Shown: piece by piece, positions 1 to 8,065 of the stretch
Layout: each line of letters begins with the position of its first letter
Position numbering within the stretch: the stretch's first letter is position 1
Assembly (NCBI RefSeq): GCF_902859915.1
Contig: NZ_CADIKK010000010.1
Location: 124,001 to 188,000 of the forward strand
Direction of reading: 5' to 3'
Length of the DNA: 64,000 bases
Source: Paraburkholderia ultramafica
GTDB taxonomy: Bacteria > Pseudomonadota > Gammaproteobacteria > Burkholderiales > Burkholderiaceae
Translations under genes and position numbers: made by a program
Notes under the pieces: model-generated
What the model was told of the DNA's origin: nothing
The model's database searches: none
The model's input: the letters and a program-made list of their open reading frames with translations, nothing else

Positions 1-2
1 GT

Positions 3-563
3 GTGTTCGATATTTCGGATCAGGTGTTTCCGGCGTATGGCAGCGAGCGTGTGGTCGCGGATCTGGAGATCGTCGCGCAACGGCGGCTCAGGAATCCGCG
101 CTGGTATGGCGGCGAGTTTCTACTCGCGACGCCCGCTTCGTTGCGCCGCCTCGTGCCGCGCGCGCGGGCCAGTTACGCGCGCTACCTCAGCGAAAGCGAG
201 GGCCTGAAACATCACGGCGACGAAGCATTCATCTCCGCCGCGCTCAATGCGCTCGTCGACGAAGGGCAGGTGCTGATCGAGGTCGGCGCCTACCAGGCGG
301 TCGGACGTCACTGGGCCGGCAACAACTATCGCGACTTGCGGTGGTTTCGCTGCTGTTCGTTCGTCCATTTACCGGGCAGCAAGGCGTTGCTGGAAAAGGA
401 GGCGCGTTTCCCCGACTTTGTACCGAACCGTTTCTGGCGTCATATGCGTGTCGCGCATCTGCGTGGCCGGTTACGCCACGCGGTGAAGCGGATTATCAGG
501 ATGCTGAACGCCGAGCGCATCGCGTCGCTGTCCGCTTACGCGATGCGTGCCGTGAAGAGCTAG
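3..563 (+). CDS. Hypothetical protein, 5' end cut by window edge (possible glycosyltransferase-like)
   Basis: The reading frame is open from the first bases of the window, so the true start lies outside it; 186 codons are visible before a TAG stop. The visible part is soluble and basic, with Trp-Tyr-Gly-Gly near residue 34, His-Gly-Asp-Glu-Ala-Phe near residue 71, and a basic C-terminus. The Gly-Asp-Glu segment followed by an Ala/Leu-rich helix is reminiscent of nucleotide-sugar glycosyltransferases, but this is a weak impression. Codon use is typical of the neighbours. No signal peptide or membrane segment is visible in the part present. It is followed by a 110 bp spacer and a convergent gene. 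Confidence 0.5.
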   Translation: MFDISDQVFPAYGSERVVADLEIVAQRRLRNPRWYGGEFLLATPASLRRLVPRARASYARYLSESEGLKHHGDEAFISAALNALVDEGQVLIEVGAYQAVGRHWAGNNYRDLRWFRCCSFVHLPGSKALLEKEARFPDFVPNRFWRHMRVAHLRGRLRHAVKRIIRMLNAERIASLSAYAMRAVKS

Positions 564-673
564 ACGCGCTTGCGAGAAGCGCGTGGCTGTTCGTCCGTCT
601 CCATGCGGCACGTCGTGGTGCCGTGGCTATCGCGCGTTCGGCCGACGGACGCGAACCGAACGCGCGACACGCT

Positions 674-1759
674 TTACATTTTCACGTCGATGCGTCCATA
701 GACCCCGTCTGCTTCGTCATTCGGCCCGGCGGCAAAGAACAGCGTATTGACCGGCTGATTATCGAGCCCGTTGCCGAACGCGATACCCCACAAACCGTCT
801 TGTACGAACGCCGCGCCGTTGGACAGCGTGAGCGTGCCGTGCGACTGACCGCTGCCGGGATCGAAGGCGTTGATCTTGCCGTCGCCGAAGTTGCCGATCA
901 GCACGTCGCCGCTGAAGCGGCCAAAATTGGTCGGCGCCTGCGCGACGCCCCAAGGCGCATTCAGCGAACCCGCCGAGGCGAAGCGCTGCAACAGATTGCC
1001 CGCCGTATCGAAGACATCGACGAAGCCGAGACCGGCGCCGGCGACATTGTCGTGCGCGGGCGCATCCTGTTTGGCGTAGGTCACAAAGAGATTCCCGCCG
1101 ATCGCCTGAATGCCGAACGGTGCGAAGCCTGCCGGCAAAGACGTGTCCTGAAACTTGCCGGGCATCGCCACCTTCGCGAAGTTTCGGTCGAACACGGCGA
1201 TCTTGTTGTTATGAAAGTCGGCGGCGTAGAGAAAGTTGGCGCCGCCATTGCTCGCCAGCGCGAGCCCTTTGTACACCGCGCCGCCGCTGCCGTCGTCGAA
1301 CATGACGATCGCGGTCGTGGGTGCGACCGCGGGCGCCCACGCGGTGATCGTGCCGCCTTCGCCGTCAAAGATGAATGCGGCGACGCCGGTTTTGCCGCCC
1401 TGCGTGACCATGAAATCGGTTGTGCCATTGAACACGATGCCGGTCGGATTGGCTGGTCCGCTAGTTCCGCTCGGAATGCTGACCACCAGCGATTGCGGCA
1501 TGCCGTTGCCGTCATACAGTGTCGCCACCGAGGTTGCGTTGTCCGCTACCCATGCGAACGCCTTCGGGTTGAATGCGATGCCCCACGCGTTTTTCAGGTT
1601 GGGGTCCGTATGCGCTGCCGCGACCGCGCCGTCCGACACCAGGATGGTCGAAGTAAACGCTGGCGTGCTGAGCGAATCGGAACTCCCTCCGCATGCGACA
1701 AGACTCGTCAACGCCGCGCCGCCCACGACGGCGCCCAATACCTTAAGCACAGACTTCAT
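674..1759 (-). CDS. TIGR03118 family secreted lipoprotein (beta-propeller-like)
   Basis: The 361-residue product begins with a lipoprotein signal: a hydrophobic stretch ending in Leu-Val-Ala-Cys, with the lipidated Cys at residue 23 followed by a Gly/Ser linker. The remainder has repeated Gly/Asn/Asp-rich blade-like segments (for example NAWGIAFNP and LWGIAFGNG) and matches the TIGR03118 family, whose function is unknown. I chose the ATG at 1759 rather than the one ten codons upstream because AGAGGTG sits just before it and the lipobox is then correctly spaced. It is monocistronic and points away from the HAD gene. Membrane anchoring is inferred; no enzymatic residues can be named. Confidence 0.8.
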   Translation of the reverse strand: MKSVLKVLGAVVGGAALTSLVACGGSSDSLSTPAFTSTILVSDGAVAAAHTDPNLKNAWGIAFNPKAFAWVADNATSVATLYDGNGMPQSLVVSIPSGTSGPANPTGIVFNGTTDFMVTQGGKTGVAAFIFDGEGGTITAWAPAVAPTTAIVMFDDGSGGAVYKGLALASNGGANFLYAADFHNNKIAVFDRNFAKVAMPGKFQDTSLPAGFAPFGIQAIGGNLFVTYAKQDAPAHDNVAGAGLGFVDVFDTAGNLLQRFASAGSLNAPWGVAQAPTNFGRFSGDVLIGNFGDGKINAFDPGSGQSHGTLTLSNGAAFVQDGLWGIAFGNGLDNQPVNTLFFAAGPNDEADGVYGRIDVKM

Positions 1760-2019
1760 GGCCGCACCTCTCTGATGACCGATGGTCATTGCGGTTATTC
1801 AACGCGTGACGCGGCGGTTTTATTCCTCGGCGTGGCGGGATTTTTGAGTGACGGGGTGTATGCGATTGCGCGCAGACGAACAAACGCGCGCTCTTTTGTT
1901 TTTTCTCACCACATGGCATTGGCAATTCGTCGATGCAAAATATAAGCCGGCAATCGCCCGGCGTGATTGCGCCACGCAGTTCCTTCATCTCTGAAAGCTT
2001 TCGACGCGAGGCCGACAGC

Positions 2020-2634
2020 ATGACTGCATCGATTACGCTGGTTCTGTTCGATATGGAGGGCGTCCTCTCGCACTACGACCGCGCTGCTCGGGTCGACCGC
2101 ATGGCAGCGATTTCCGGCCGCACGGCGGAGGCTGTGCGGCATGCGATCTGGGGCTCGGGCCTCGAAGCGCGCGCCGACGCCGGCCTGATCAGCGATGACG
2201 AATACCTGCGCGAACTAGGCGCTCTGCTGAACTATCCAGTCAGTCGCGACGACTGGCTCGCGGCGCGTCACGCGTCGATCACGCCCAACGAGCCCGTGCT
2301 CGCGCTCGCCGGCAAAGTTGCCGAACGCCACCGTATCGCGATACTGACGAACAACTGCCGGTTGCTGACCGACCACATCGGCTATCTGAATCCGCCGGTG
2401 GCTCGACTGTTCGGCTCGCACGTTTACTCGTCGGCCGCGTTCGGCGCGGCGAAACCGGCGGCGCAAACTTATCTTCGCTGCGTCGAACAACTCGGCGTGC
2501 GCGCAGCCGAGACGCTGTTCGTCGACGATACCGACGCCAACGTGAACGGCGCGATCGATGCGGGCCTGCAAGGGTACAGGTTCGTCAGTGCTGCCGAGTT
2601 GTCGAATGAGTTGCAGCGTCACGGACTGCTGTAG
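2020..2634 (+). CDS. HAD-superfamily hydrolase
   Basis: The 204-residue protein has the HAD motifs in order: FDMEG at residues 10-14 (nucleophile Asp11), a Thr-Asn-Asn motif II near residue 108, the Lys of AAKPAAQTY in motif III, and VDDTDANV as motif IV. In motif I the usual second Asp, the general acid of phosphatases, is Glu13. This is seen in some HAD-IA members and may alter the chemistry. The ATG at 2020 is chosen because the HAD fold starts immediately after it; longer starts add a sequence unlike the family. The substrate is unknown. The gene stands alone between a divergent lipoprotein gene and the ArsR operon. Confidence 0.8.
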   Translation: MTASITLVLFDMEGVLSHYDRAARVDRMAAISGRTAEAVRHAIWGSGLEARADAGLISDDEYLRELGALLNYPVSRDDWLAARHASITPNEPVLALAGKVAERHRIAILTNNCRLLTDHIGYLNPPVARLFGSHVYSSAAFGAAKPAAQTYLRCVEQLGVRAAETLFVDDTDANVNGAIDAGLQGYRFVSAAELSNELQRHGLL

Positions 2635-2713
2635 CTGACAAGTTGCTGAGCCGTCGCGACGCGGTGCTGTAGCCGCGCTCGCGCGCTTGCTCACGCTCGC
2701 ACCCACAAAAAAC

Positions 2714-2742
2714 TTGACGTCGCACGCTTGGCGCCATATAGT
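2714..2742 (+). promoter_or_regulatory. Sigma70-type promoter of the arsR-SRPBCC operon
   Basis: TTGACG at 2714-2719 and TATAGT at 2737-2742 are separated by exactly 17 bases, each with one mismatch to consensus. The expected transcription start, about seven bases after the -10 box, falls at 2749-2750, the first base of the ArsR start codon. The operon mRNA is therefore likely leaderless; no Shine-Dalgarno sequence precedes the ATG. Confidence 0.65.
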
Positions 2743-2757
2743 TCACCATATGGTGAA
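2742..2757. promoter_or_regulatory. Probable ArsR operator palindrome overlapping the start codon
   Basis: TTCACCATATGGTGAA is a perfect 16-bp palindrome. Its centre contains the ArsR initiator ATG and its left edge touches the -10 box. Repressors of the ArsR/SmtB family bind such palindromes at their own promoters, so negative autoregulation by occluding RNA polymerase is the obvious inference. No second copy was noticed elsewhere in the window. Confidence 0.6.
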
Positions 2758-3085
2758 GTCTCCTGTCAGTCAACTCGATCGTACGTTTTCCGCCCTCGTG
2801 GACCCCACGCGGCGGGCCATCCTCGCGCGTCTCGAGCGTGAGCCCGGTCTGTCGGTGACGGAAATCGCGCGTCCGCTGCCGCTCAAACTGCCGGCGGTCA
2901 TGAAGCACCTCGACGTGTTGAGCGATGCCGGCCTGGTCGCGCGCACGAAGAGCGGCCGTACCGTGTCGGTCGAACTCGTCGCCGGTCCGATGGAAGAGGC
3001 GATGGCGTGGTTAAGGCGCTACGAGCGTTTCTGGTCCGCGAGTCTCGATCGGCTTGCCGATTTTGTCGAAGGAGAAGAAGGATGA
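2750..3085 (+). CDS. ArsR-family winged-helix transcriptional regulator
   Basis: The 111-residue protein is a single ArsR helix-turn-helix domain: ALVDPTRRAILARL at about residues 13-26, the recognition helix region LKLPAVMKHLDVLSDAGL, and a beta-wing ending at SGRTVSVEL. It lacks the Cys pairs typical of metal-sensing ArsR proteins, so it probably senses an organic ligand or acts with its partner. It overlaps the SRPBCC gene by ATGA, a translational coupling seen in many ArsR/AHSA1 pairs. The start is fixed by the promoter and palindrome described separately. The ligand and other targets are unknown. Confidence 0.88.
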   Translation: MVKSPVSQLDRTFSALVDPTRRAILARLEREPGLSVTEIARPLPLKLPAVMKHLDVLSDAGLVARTKSGRTVSVELVAGPMEEAMAWLRRYERFWSASLDRLADFVEGEEG

Positions 3086-3534
3086 TCAAAGAAAAGCCCA
3101 GCCTGACGATCGTGCGGCACCTGAAGGCGCCACCGGCAAGGGTCTACGCGGCATGGACACGTCCCGAACTGATAGCGCGCTGGTGGGGGCCCGACGCGGG
3201 ACCGGTGCTGAGCGCCGAAGCCGATCCGCGCGTGGGCGGCCGCTTTCGCGTGGTGTTCCAGACGCTGGATGGCGAAACGCACGACGTCCGCGGCGAATAT
3301 CAGGAAGTCGAGGCGGACCGCAAGCTGGTCTTCACGTGGGAGTGGGTGACGATGCCTGAACGGCGGTCTCTCGTGACGATCCGGTTGCGTCCGGTCGACG
3401 AGGGCACGGAGATGAACTTCACGCACTCGCAGTTCTTCGACGAAGCCGCGCGCGACGGTCATCAGGCCGGGTGGAGCGGGTCATTCGAGAAGCTGGATGG
3501 TTTGATTGCCGAGCTGGAAAGCGCGGACGATTGA
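3082..3534 (+). CDS. SRPBCC (AHSA1-like) domain protein
   Basis: The 150-residue protein is one START/AHSA1-type fold. It has the typical opening VRHLKAPPARVYAAWTRPEL, WWGPDAG, a GGRFRVVF strand and a C-terminal GWSGSFEKLDGLIAEL helix. Such proteins form a hydrophobic ligand cavity and are commonly encoded directly after an ArsR regulator. The start overlaps the ArsR stop by four bases and GGAGAAGAAGG lies just upstream, so it is translated from the same mRNA. A role as ligand-binding partner or small-molecule modifying protein is inference from family context. Confidence 0.85.
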   Translation: MIKEKPSLTIVRHLKAPPARVYAAWTRPELIARWWGPDAGPVLSAEADPRVGGRFRVVFQTLDGETHDVRGEYQEVEADRKLVFTWEWVTMPERRSLVTIRLRPVDEGTEMNFTHSQFFDEAARDGHQAGWSGSFEKLDGLIAELESADD

Positions 3535-3545
3535 AGCGGACTCCA

Positions 3546-3558
3546 ACGTTGTCAACGT
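3546..3558. promoter_or_regulatory. Short palindrome upstream of the GST gene
   Basis: ACGTTGTCAACGT is a 13-base inverted repeat with one central base, lying 15 bases before the GST start codon in the 39-base gap after the SRPBCC stop. It could be a regulator half-site pair. No convincing promoter hexamers accompany it, and the GST may be read from the ArsR promoter. Confidence 0.25.
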
Positions 3559-3573
3559 ATACCGAGGTCGAAC

Positions 3574-4212
3574 ATGAAGCTCTATTATGCTGAAACGCTA
3601 GCGCCCCGAAAGGCCTGCGCGGTTGCCGGATACTTAGGCTTGCCAATCGATTATGTATTCGTCGATCTGCGCAAGGGCGAACAAACCAGGCCGGACTATC
3701 TCGCGATCAATCCGAACGGCAAGGTGCCAAGCCTCGTCGACGGCGAGAAAAGCCTGTGGGAAGCCGATGCGATCATCTGCCATCTCGCGCAGCGCGCGGA
3801 GTCCGAACTCTGGCCGCGCAGCGTTCAGCAGCAGATCGACGTCTTGCGCTGGCTGAGCTGGAATAGCCAGCATCTATACCGGCATGCCGGCTCGCTTTAC
3901 TTCGAGTACCTGATCAAGCCGTGGGTCGGACTCGGCGAACCCGATCCGTCGAAGGTCGCCGAAGCGCAGGGTTTTTTTCGCAAGCATGCGAGCGTGCTCG
4001 ACCAGTACCTCAAGGGTCGCAAGTGGCTGCTCGGACACGACCTGTCGGTCGCGGACTTTTCCGTCGCGGTGACGCTGCCGTACGCGAAGAGCGCGGCGAT
4101 GCCGCTCGACGAATTCCCGGAAGTGCAGCGCTGGCACGATCAGCTGAACGCGTTCGAAGCATGGCGCAATCCGTTTCCCAGGCGTGAGACGCACGCCGTG
4201 GCGCACGCGTGA
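3574..4212 (+). CDS. Glutathione S-transferase family protein
   Basis: The 212-residue protein has the N-terminal thioredoxin-like GST domain: KLYYAETLAPRKACAVAGYL, NPNGKVPSLVDGE with the cis-Pro, and EADAIICHLA. An all-helical C-terminal domain follows, with the N-capping segment HDLSVADFSVA. The probable catalytic residue is the Ser/Thr-type position around residues 6-9 rather than a clear Tyr, so the exact class is uncertain. It lies 39 bases downstream of the SRPBCC gene in the same direction and may be co-transcribed. A role in glutathione conjugation of electrophiles is inferred from the family. Confidence 0.85.
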   Translation: MKLYYAETLAPRKACAVAGYLGLPIDYVFVDLRKGEQTRPDYLAINPNGKVPSLVDGEKSLWEADAIICHLAQRAESELWPRSVQQQIDVLRWLSWNSQHLYRHAGSLYFEYLIKPWVGLGEPDPSKVAEAQGFFRKHASVLDQYLKGRKWLLGHDLSVADFSVAVTLPYAKSAAMPLDEFPEVQRWHDQLNAFEAWRNPFPRRETHAVAHA

Positions 4213-4222
4213 AGGACAGCTC

Positions 4223-4459
4223 ATGTGCTGCGCGATCATTGCCCTGGCGATGACCTTGCTGGCCGGTTGGCGAAGCGTGTCGAACCCGCTCGGCGGCCGC
4301 GTTGGACGGCTGCGCCGGATGACGATCGTGGTCATCGCGATCGGCGCCGCCGCCGGGTCCGCGATGGCTGCGGATCAGTTCGCGGCGGCTGGCGGCGGAC
4401 AGCCGTCGTGGTTCACGCGGCTCAGCAGCATGCCGATCTGCGGGCATCTCATCCGGTAG
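4223..4459 (+). CDS. Small hypothetical membrane or exported protein
   Basis: This 78-residue ORF begins with MCCAIIALAMTLLAG, a hydrophobic segment, and has a second one, MTIVVIAIGAAAGSAMA, which ends in an Ala-X-Ala-like site before a Gly/Gln/Pro-rich tail. AAGGA at 4212-4216 precedes the ATG. It lies ten bases after the GST stop and before the aldo-keto reductase. Two N-terminal hydrophobic segments suggest an inner-membrane hairpin or an exported peptide. I do not recognise a family, and the ORF could be spurious. Confidence 0.45.
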   Translation: MCCAIIALAMTLLAGWRSVSNPLGGRVGRLRRMTIVVIAIGAAAGSAMAADQFAAAGGGQPSWFTRLSSMPICGHLIR

Positions 4460-4497
4460 CGGTCATTGCCGCGCCGTCGCGGAAGCAGGGTGCTTGT

Positions 4498-5385
4498 GTG
4501 GCGTGCAGCACGCGCCCCGAACATGCTGTGCCGAATTGCCCCGCGACGACGGCACTGCCACGCGTGGCGCAACGCGTGATTCCCTCCACGGGCGAGCGCT
4601 TGCCGGTGGTAGGCTGCGGCACCTGGCGCACCTTCGACGTCGGCGACGATCCCGCCGCGCGCGCACAACTCGCCGAGGTGCTGCGCTTCCTGTTCGAAGC
4701 AGGTGGTTCGACAATCGATTCGTCGCCGATGTACGGCTCGTCGGAAGCCGTCGCCGGCGCGCTGCTCACGCAACTCGACGCACATGGCAAGGCTTTTGTC
4801 GCCACCAAGGTCTGGACCGAGGGACGCGACGCGGGCATCGCGCAGATGGAAGAATCGCTGCGCCGCTTTCAGCAACCGCGCATCGATCTGATGCAGGTTC
4901 ATAACCTGCTCGACTGGCGCACGCAACTCGCCACGCTGCGCGACTGGAAAGCGCGCGGCCGGGTTCGTTATATCGGCATCACGCATTACACATCGAGTGC
5001 ATTCGGCGAAGTCGCGTCCGTGATGCGCGGCGAAAAGCCCGACTTCGTGCAGATCAACTACGCCGCCGACGACCGTGCCGCCGAGGACCGCGTCCTGCCG
5101 CTCGCGGCGGAGCTGGGTATCGGTGTGGTGATCAATCAGCCGTTTGGCGGCGGCGGCTTGCTCGCGCGTGTCGGCAAAACGCCGTTGCCTACGTGGGCGG
5201 CGGAAATCGGTTGCACGAGCTGGGCGCAGATTCTGCTCAAGTTCGTGCTCGCGCATCCGGCGGTGACGGTCGTGATTCCCGGCACGGGTCGTCCGCAATA
5301 CATGGCCGACAACGTTCGGGCCGGCTCGGGTCCGCTGCCCGACAAGGCGATGAGCGCGCGGATCGTCGCGGCGGTGAACGGCTAG
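4498..5385 (+). CDS. Aldo/keto reductase family oxidoreductase
   Basis: The product is a TIM-barrel aldo/keto reductase. Recognisable residues are the DSSPMYGSSE segment (Asp/Tyr of the tetrad), the Lys in VATKVW, the His in MQVHNLLDW, ARGRVRYIGITHYTS, and a C-terminal VIPGTGRPQYMADN that binds the NADPH 2'-phosphate side. The start is uncertain: conserved sequence begins around 4575, and the GTG at 4498 gives 295 residues without overlapping the preceding small ORF. The N-terminal extension contains two Cys and no clear signal. The substrate cannot be deduced. The gene runs in the same direction as the GST, possibly in one transcription unit. Confidence 0.8.
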   Translation: MACSTRPEHAVPNCPATTALPRVAQRVIPSTGERLPVVGCGTWRTFDVGDDPAARAQLAEVLRFLFEAGGSTIDSSPMYGSSEAVAGALLTQLDAHGKAFVATKVWTEGRDAGIAQMEESLRRFQQPRIDLMQVHNLLDWRTQLATLRDWKARGRVRYIGITHYTSSAFGEVASVMRGEKPDFVQINYAADDRAAEDRVLPLAAELGIGVVINQPFGGGGLLARVGKTPLPTWAAEIGCTSWAQILLKFVLAHPAVTVVIPGTGRPQYMADNVRAGSGPLPDKAMSARIVAAVNG

Positions 5386-5617
5386 CAAGTCGCACGCCAG
5401 GGCGGCGGCCAGGCACTGACAACCAGGCGGGTTCCAGGCGTACCGAACCCTCAGCTGCACTGCAACAAACCCGCCAGCGCGACGACCGCATTGACTCCCC
5501 CTGCACAACCCTGGAATAAAACCGGCGCACCGCCAGTCAAGCCTCATGAACCGAGCCGCAAGGGCCGTCCCCGGACGATTCCGCGGTCTGCCTGCGAGTC
5601 CTTATCGTGAGGTCACC

Positions 5618-6562
5618 ATGTCGTCACATGATTCATTCGATCCGGCGCGTCGCGGCGCGCTGAAATGTCTTGCGTTCGGGGGCCTGGGCACCGTGTTCGT
5701 GCTGTCGGGCGGCGTGCTCACGCCGGTGGAACTGGCGCTCGCCGCCGACGCGAAAACCTCGGCGGCAACAACGGGCGTGCCGCTGTTCCTGCAGATCAGC
5801 GACTCGCATATCGGCTTTAACAAGGAAGCCAATCCGGACGTGGCGGGCACGCTGAAGCAGACGATCGACTTCGTCAACGCGATGCCGGTCAAACCCGCGC
5901 TGACGATCCATACCGGCGATATCACGCATCTGTCCAAGCCCGCGGAGTTCGATCTCGCGGCGCAACTGATGTCGGGTCTGAAGATCACCGAGCTGCACAC
6001 CGTGCCCGGCGAGCACGACGTGACGGACGGCCCCGGCACCGAATACTTCAGCCGCTTCGGCAAGGCGTCGGACAATAAAGGCTATTACAGCTTCGACCAC
6101 CAGGGCGTGCACTTCGTCGGCCTCGTCAACGTGATGCATTTCAAGCCGAACGGCCTCGGCGGTCTCGGCGGCGAGCAACTCGAGTGGCTCGAAAACGATC
6201 TCAAGGGACGCTCGTCGAGCACGCCGATCGTCGTCTTCACGCACATGCCGATGTGGACGATCTACGAGCCGTGGGGCTGGGGCACCGGCGATGCCGGCCA
6301 GGCGATGAACTACCTGAAGCGCTTCGGCTCGGTGACGGTGATAAACGGCCACATTCATCAGATCGTGACGAAGGTCGAGGGCAACATCACCTTCCACACC
6401 GCGCGTTCGACGGCCTATCCGCAGCCAACCGCCGGCAACGGCCCCGGCCCCCTGCCGCTGAAGGTGCCAGGCGATCAGCTTCCCAGGATGCTCGGCGTTA
6501 CCAGTATCAGGGTCGCGCGTCATCCGCTGAAGGCGACGCTGACCGATACGACGCTGGCTTGA
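5618..6562 (+). CDS. Tat-exported calcineurin-like metallophosphoesterase
   Basis: The 314-residue product starts with a twin-arginine-like leader (DPARRGALKCLAFGG, hydrophobic to about residue 42). The phosphoesterase motifs are in order: QISDSHIG (Asp and His metal ligands), HTGDITH, PGEHD, FTHMP, and NGHIHQ. In motif III the usual Asn of GNHD is Glu, a substitution worth noting. ATG 5618 is chosen because GTGAGG precedes it and it gives a leader of normal length. It sits 33 bases before a cupredoxin gene in the same direction, so the two are probably co-expressed and both act in the periplasm. The substrate is unknown. Confidence 0.85.
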   Translation: MSSHDSFDPARRGALKCLAFGGLGTVFVLSGGVLTPVELALAADAKTSAATTGVPLFLQISDSHIGFNKEANPDVAGTLKQTIDFVNAMPVKPALTIHTGDITHLSKPAEFDLAAQLMSGLKITELHTVPGEHDVTDGPGTEYFSRFGKASDNKGYYSFDHQGVHFVGLVNVMHFKPNGLGGLGGEQLEWLENDLKGRSSSTPIVVFTHMPMWTIYEPWGWGTGDAGQAMNYLKRFGSVTVINGHIHQIVTKVEGNITFHTARSTAYPQPTAGNGPGPLPLKVPGDQLPRMLGVTSIRVARHPLKATLTDTTLA

Positions 6563-6595
6563 TATCAGACCCTTCTCACGCTCAGGAGATCAGTC

Positions 6596-6940
6596 ATGCA
6601 AACTACTTTTCTTGGCCGCGCGTTTTTTATTCTGCTCGGCAGCTCTGCGTTGATTGCGGCGTCGGCGGGATTTGGCGTGGCGCACGCGCAAACGCCCAAT
6701 GCGGTAGTGATCAAGAATTTCATGTTTTCGCCGATGAACCTCACGATCAAAGCCGGATCGACCGTGACCTGGAAGAACCTGGATGGGGAGCCGCATATTG
6801 TCGTGAACGAAGCCGGCATGTTCCGTTCCCCGGCGCTCGATCAGAATGACACGTATCAGTTCAAGTTCGATAAGCCTGGCGTCTACAAGGTGTTTTGCGC
6901 CATCCATCCGAACATGAAGGAAACGATCACCGTGCAGTGA
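6596..6940 (+). CDS. Exported cupredoxin (plastocyanin/amicyanin-like blue copper protein)
   Basis: The 114-residue precursor has a signal peptide ending at Ala-His-Ala (about residue 31). A single cupredoxin domain follows. The type 1 copper ligands are visible: His67 in GEPHIVV, then Cys101, His104 and Met107 in FCAIHPNM. The length matches single-domain amicyanin-type proteins. AGGAGATC precedes the ATG, and the gene directly follows the metallophosphoesterase. An electron-transfer or copper-handling role in the periplasm is expected; the redox partner is not evident here. Confidence 0.88.
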   Translation: MQTTFLGRAFFILLGSSALIAASAGFGVAHAQTPNAVVIKNFMFSPMNLTIKAGSTVTWKNLDGEPHIVVNEAGMFRSPALDQNDTYQFKFDKPGVYKVFCAIHPNMKETITVQ

Positions 6941-6993
6941 GCGCGGCCGCGAGCGAGGCGCGGCGTCACGCAGGCTGGCTCGAGAGCAGGCGC

Positions 6994-8065
6994 TCAGGCG
7001 GTATGCAGTTCGCTGAGGCGGCAAAGCAGAATGCCGTAGCCGGTCAGGTGGCCGGGATACACGCTCGTGAACACGCTGGAGGCGGGCAAGTCTTCGATGA
7101 GGTGGCGCAACTCCTCCATGTGCAGCGGCGGCATCGGCAGCGGCGGCCGTTCAACCCGCAGGTCGGCGGCCTCGGCCAATTGCCGGTGCGCCGCCACGAG
7201 CCTGGCGAGGCGCGCGAGGAAGGCTTCGCGCCACGGCGCGTCGAGCGCGGCGAACTGATCGTGGAACGTGTCGATGGTCTCCAGAAAGTTGACCAGCGAA
7301 TCGAACGCTTCCTGGTAGCACGCGAAGAGCGGCAGCCGGGCCCGGTTGCGCTTCAGATGCGGCGACACCCATGCCTGTTCGATATCCGTTTTCAACAGCA
7401 GATGCGCCTGTTTGAGATTGGTGCTCAGCGCGCGCAGTGTTGCGGCGGCGGGTTTAATCTGCGCGCGGTCCAGCTTGCCGGCGGCCAGTTGCGCGAGGGT
7501 GTCGGTCGACTGTTCGTTGCCGTCATTGACGAGCGTGTTCGCCCAGTAGCCGTGATCGGGCGGAAACGCCACCTGCTGGATGATGAAGCCGAGCAGCATG
7601 CCCAGCACCACGCCGATCAGGCGCTGTTCGAGCAGCGGAATGTGTTCGCCGGTATAGAGCACGAGGGTCATCGGCACGGTGACGCTGGTCATCTGGAACA
7701 ACGACGGTCTGATGCCGACGATGCTGAAGATCACCACCGGCAGCAGCAACGCGCCCAGCCAGAGATTGGGCGCGGTCAGCCAGATCAGCAGCGTGCCCAG
7801 CGGCATTGCCACAACGTTGGACAGTACGCGCTTGTAAAAATAGCTTCTAGCCGCCGAAATCGAGCTTCCAAGCGCCAGAGTCAGCATCGTCGAGCCGGCG
7901 AGCGAGACGGCGGCGTCGGGATAACCTAGCAGCGATGGAATGGCGAAGCCGATCCAGAGGCCCAGCGTCAGCTTCGCGTATTTCGCCGGTTCGGAGAGAG
8001 AGAGAGAAGCGCGCGAGAGCGCGGCGAAATGGCGTGAGCGGTTGGTGGATGTAGACGTTGGACAT
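6994..8065 (-). CDS. FUSC-family inner-membrane transporter with a frameshift in a (TC)7 tract
   Basis: The body of this gene encodes an N-terminal block of about six membrane segments (KLTLGLWIGFAIPSLLG onward) and a soluble C-terminal half, as in FUSC/aromatic-acid-exporter-like proteins. The likely N-terminus, MSNVYIHQPLTPFRRALARF from ATG 8065, is in a different frame from the body. The two join sensibly (RFSLSL then SEPAKYAKL) at a run of seven TC units at 7994-8007. With seven units the 8065 start gives a 72-residue dead product; one extra TC would restore one long protein. An alternative in-frame ATG at 8115 exists but has no ribosome-binding site and a family-unlike N-terminus. Substrate unknown. 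Confidence 0.75.
7994..8007 (-). repeat. (TC)7 simple-sequence tract inside the FUSC gene
   Basis: Seven perfect GA units on the plus strand read as TC on the coding strand and encode Ser-Leu repeats. The tract sits at the exact point where the reading frame must change for the gene to be intact. Gain of one unit or loss of two would put the 8065 start in frame. Dinucleotide tracts of this length are a classic site of slipped-strand mutation. Confidence 0.8.
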
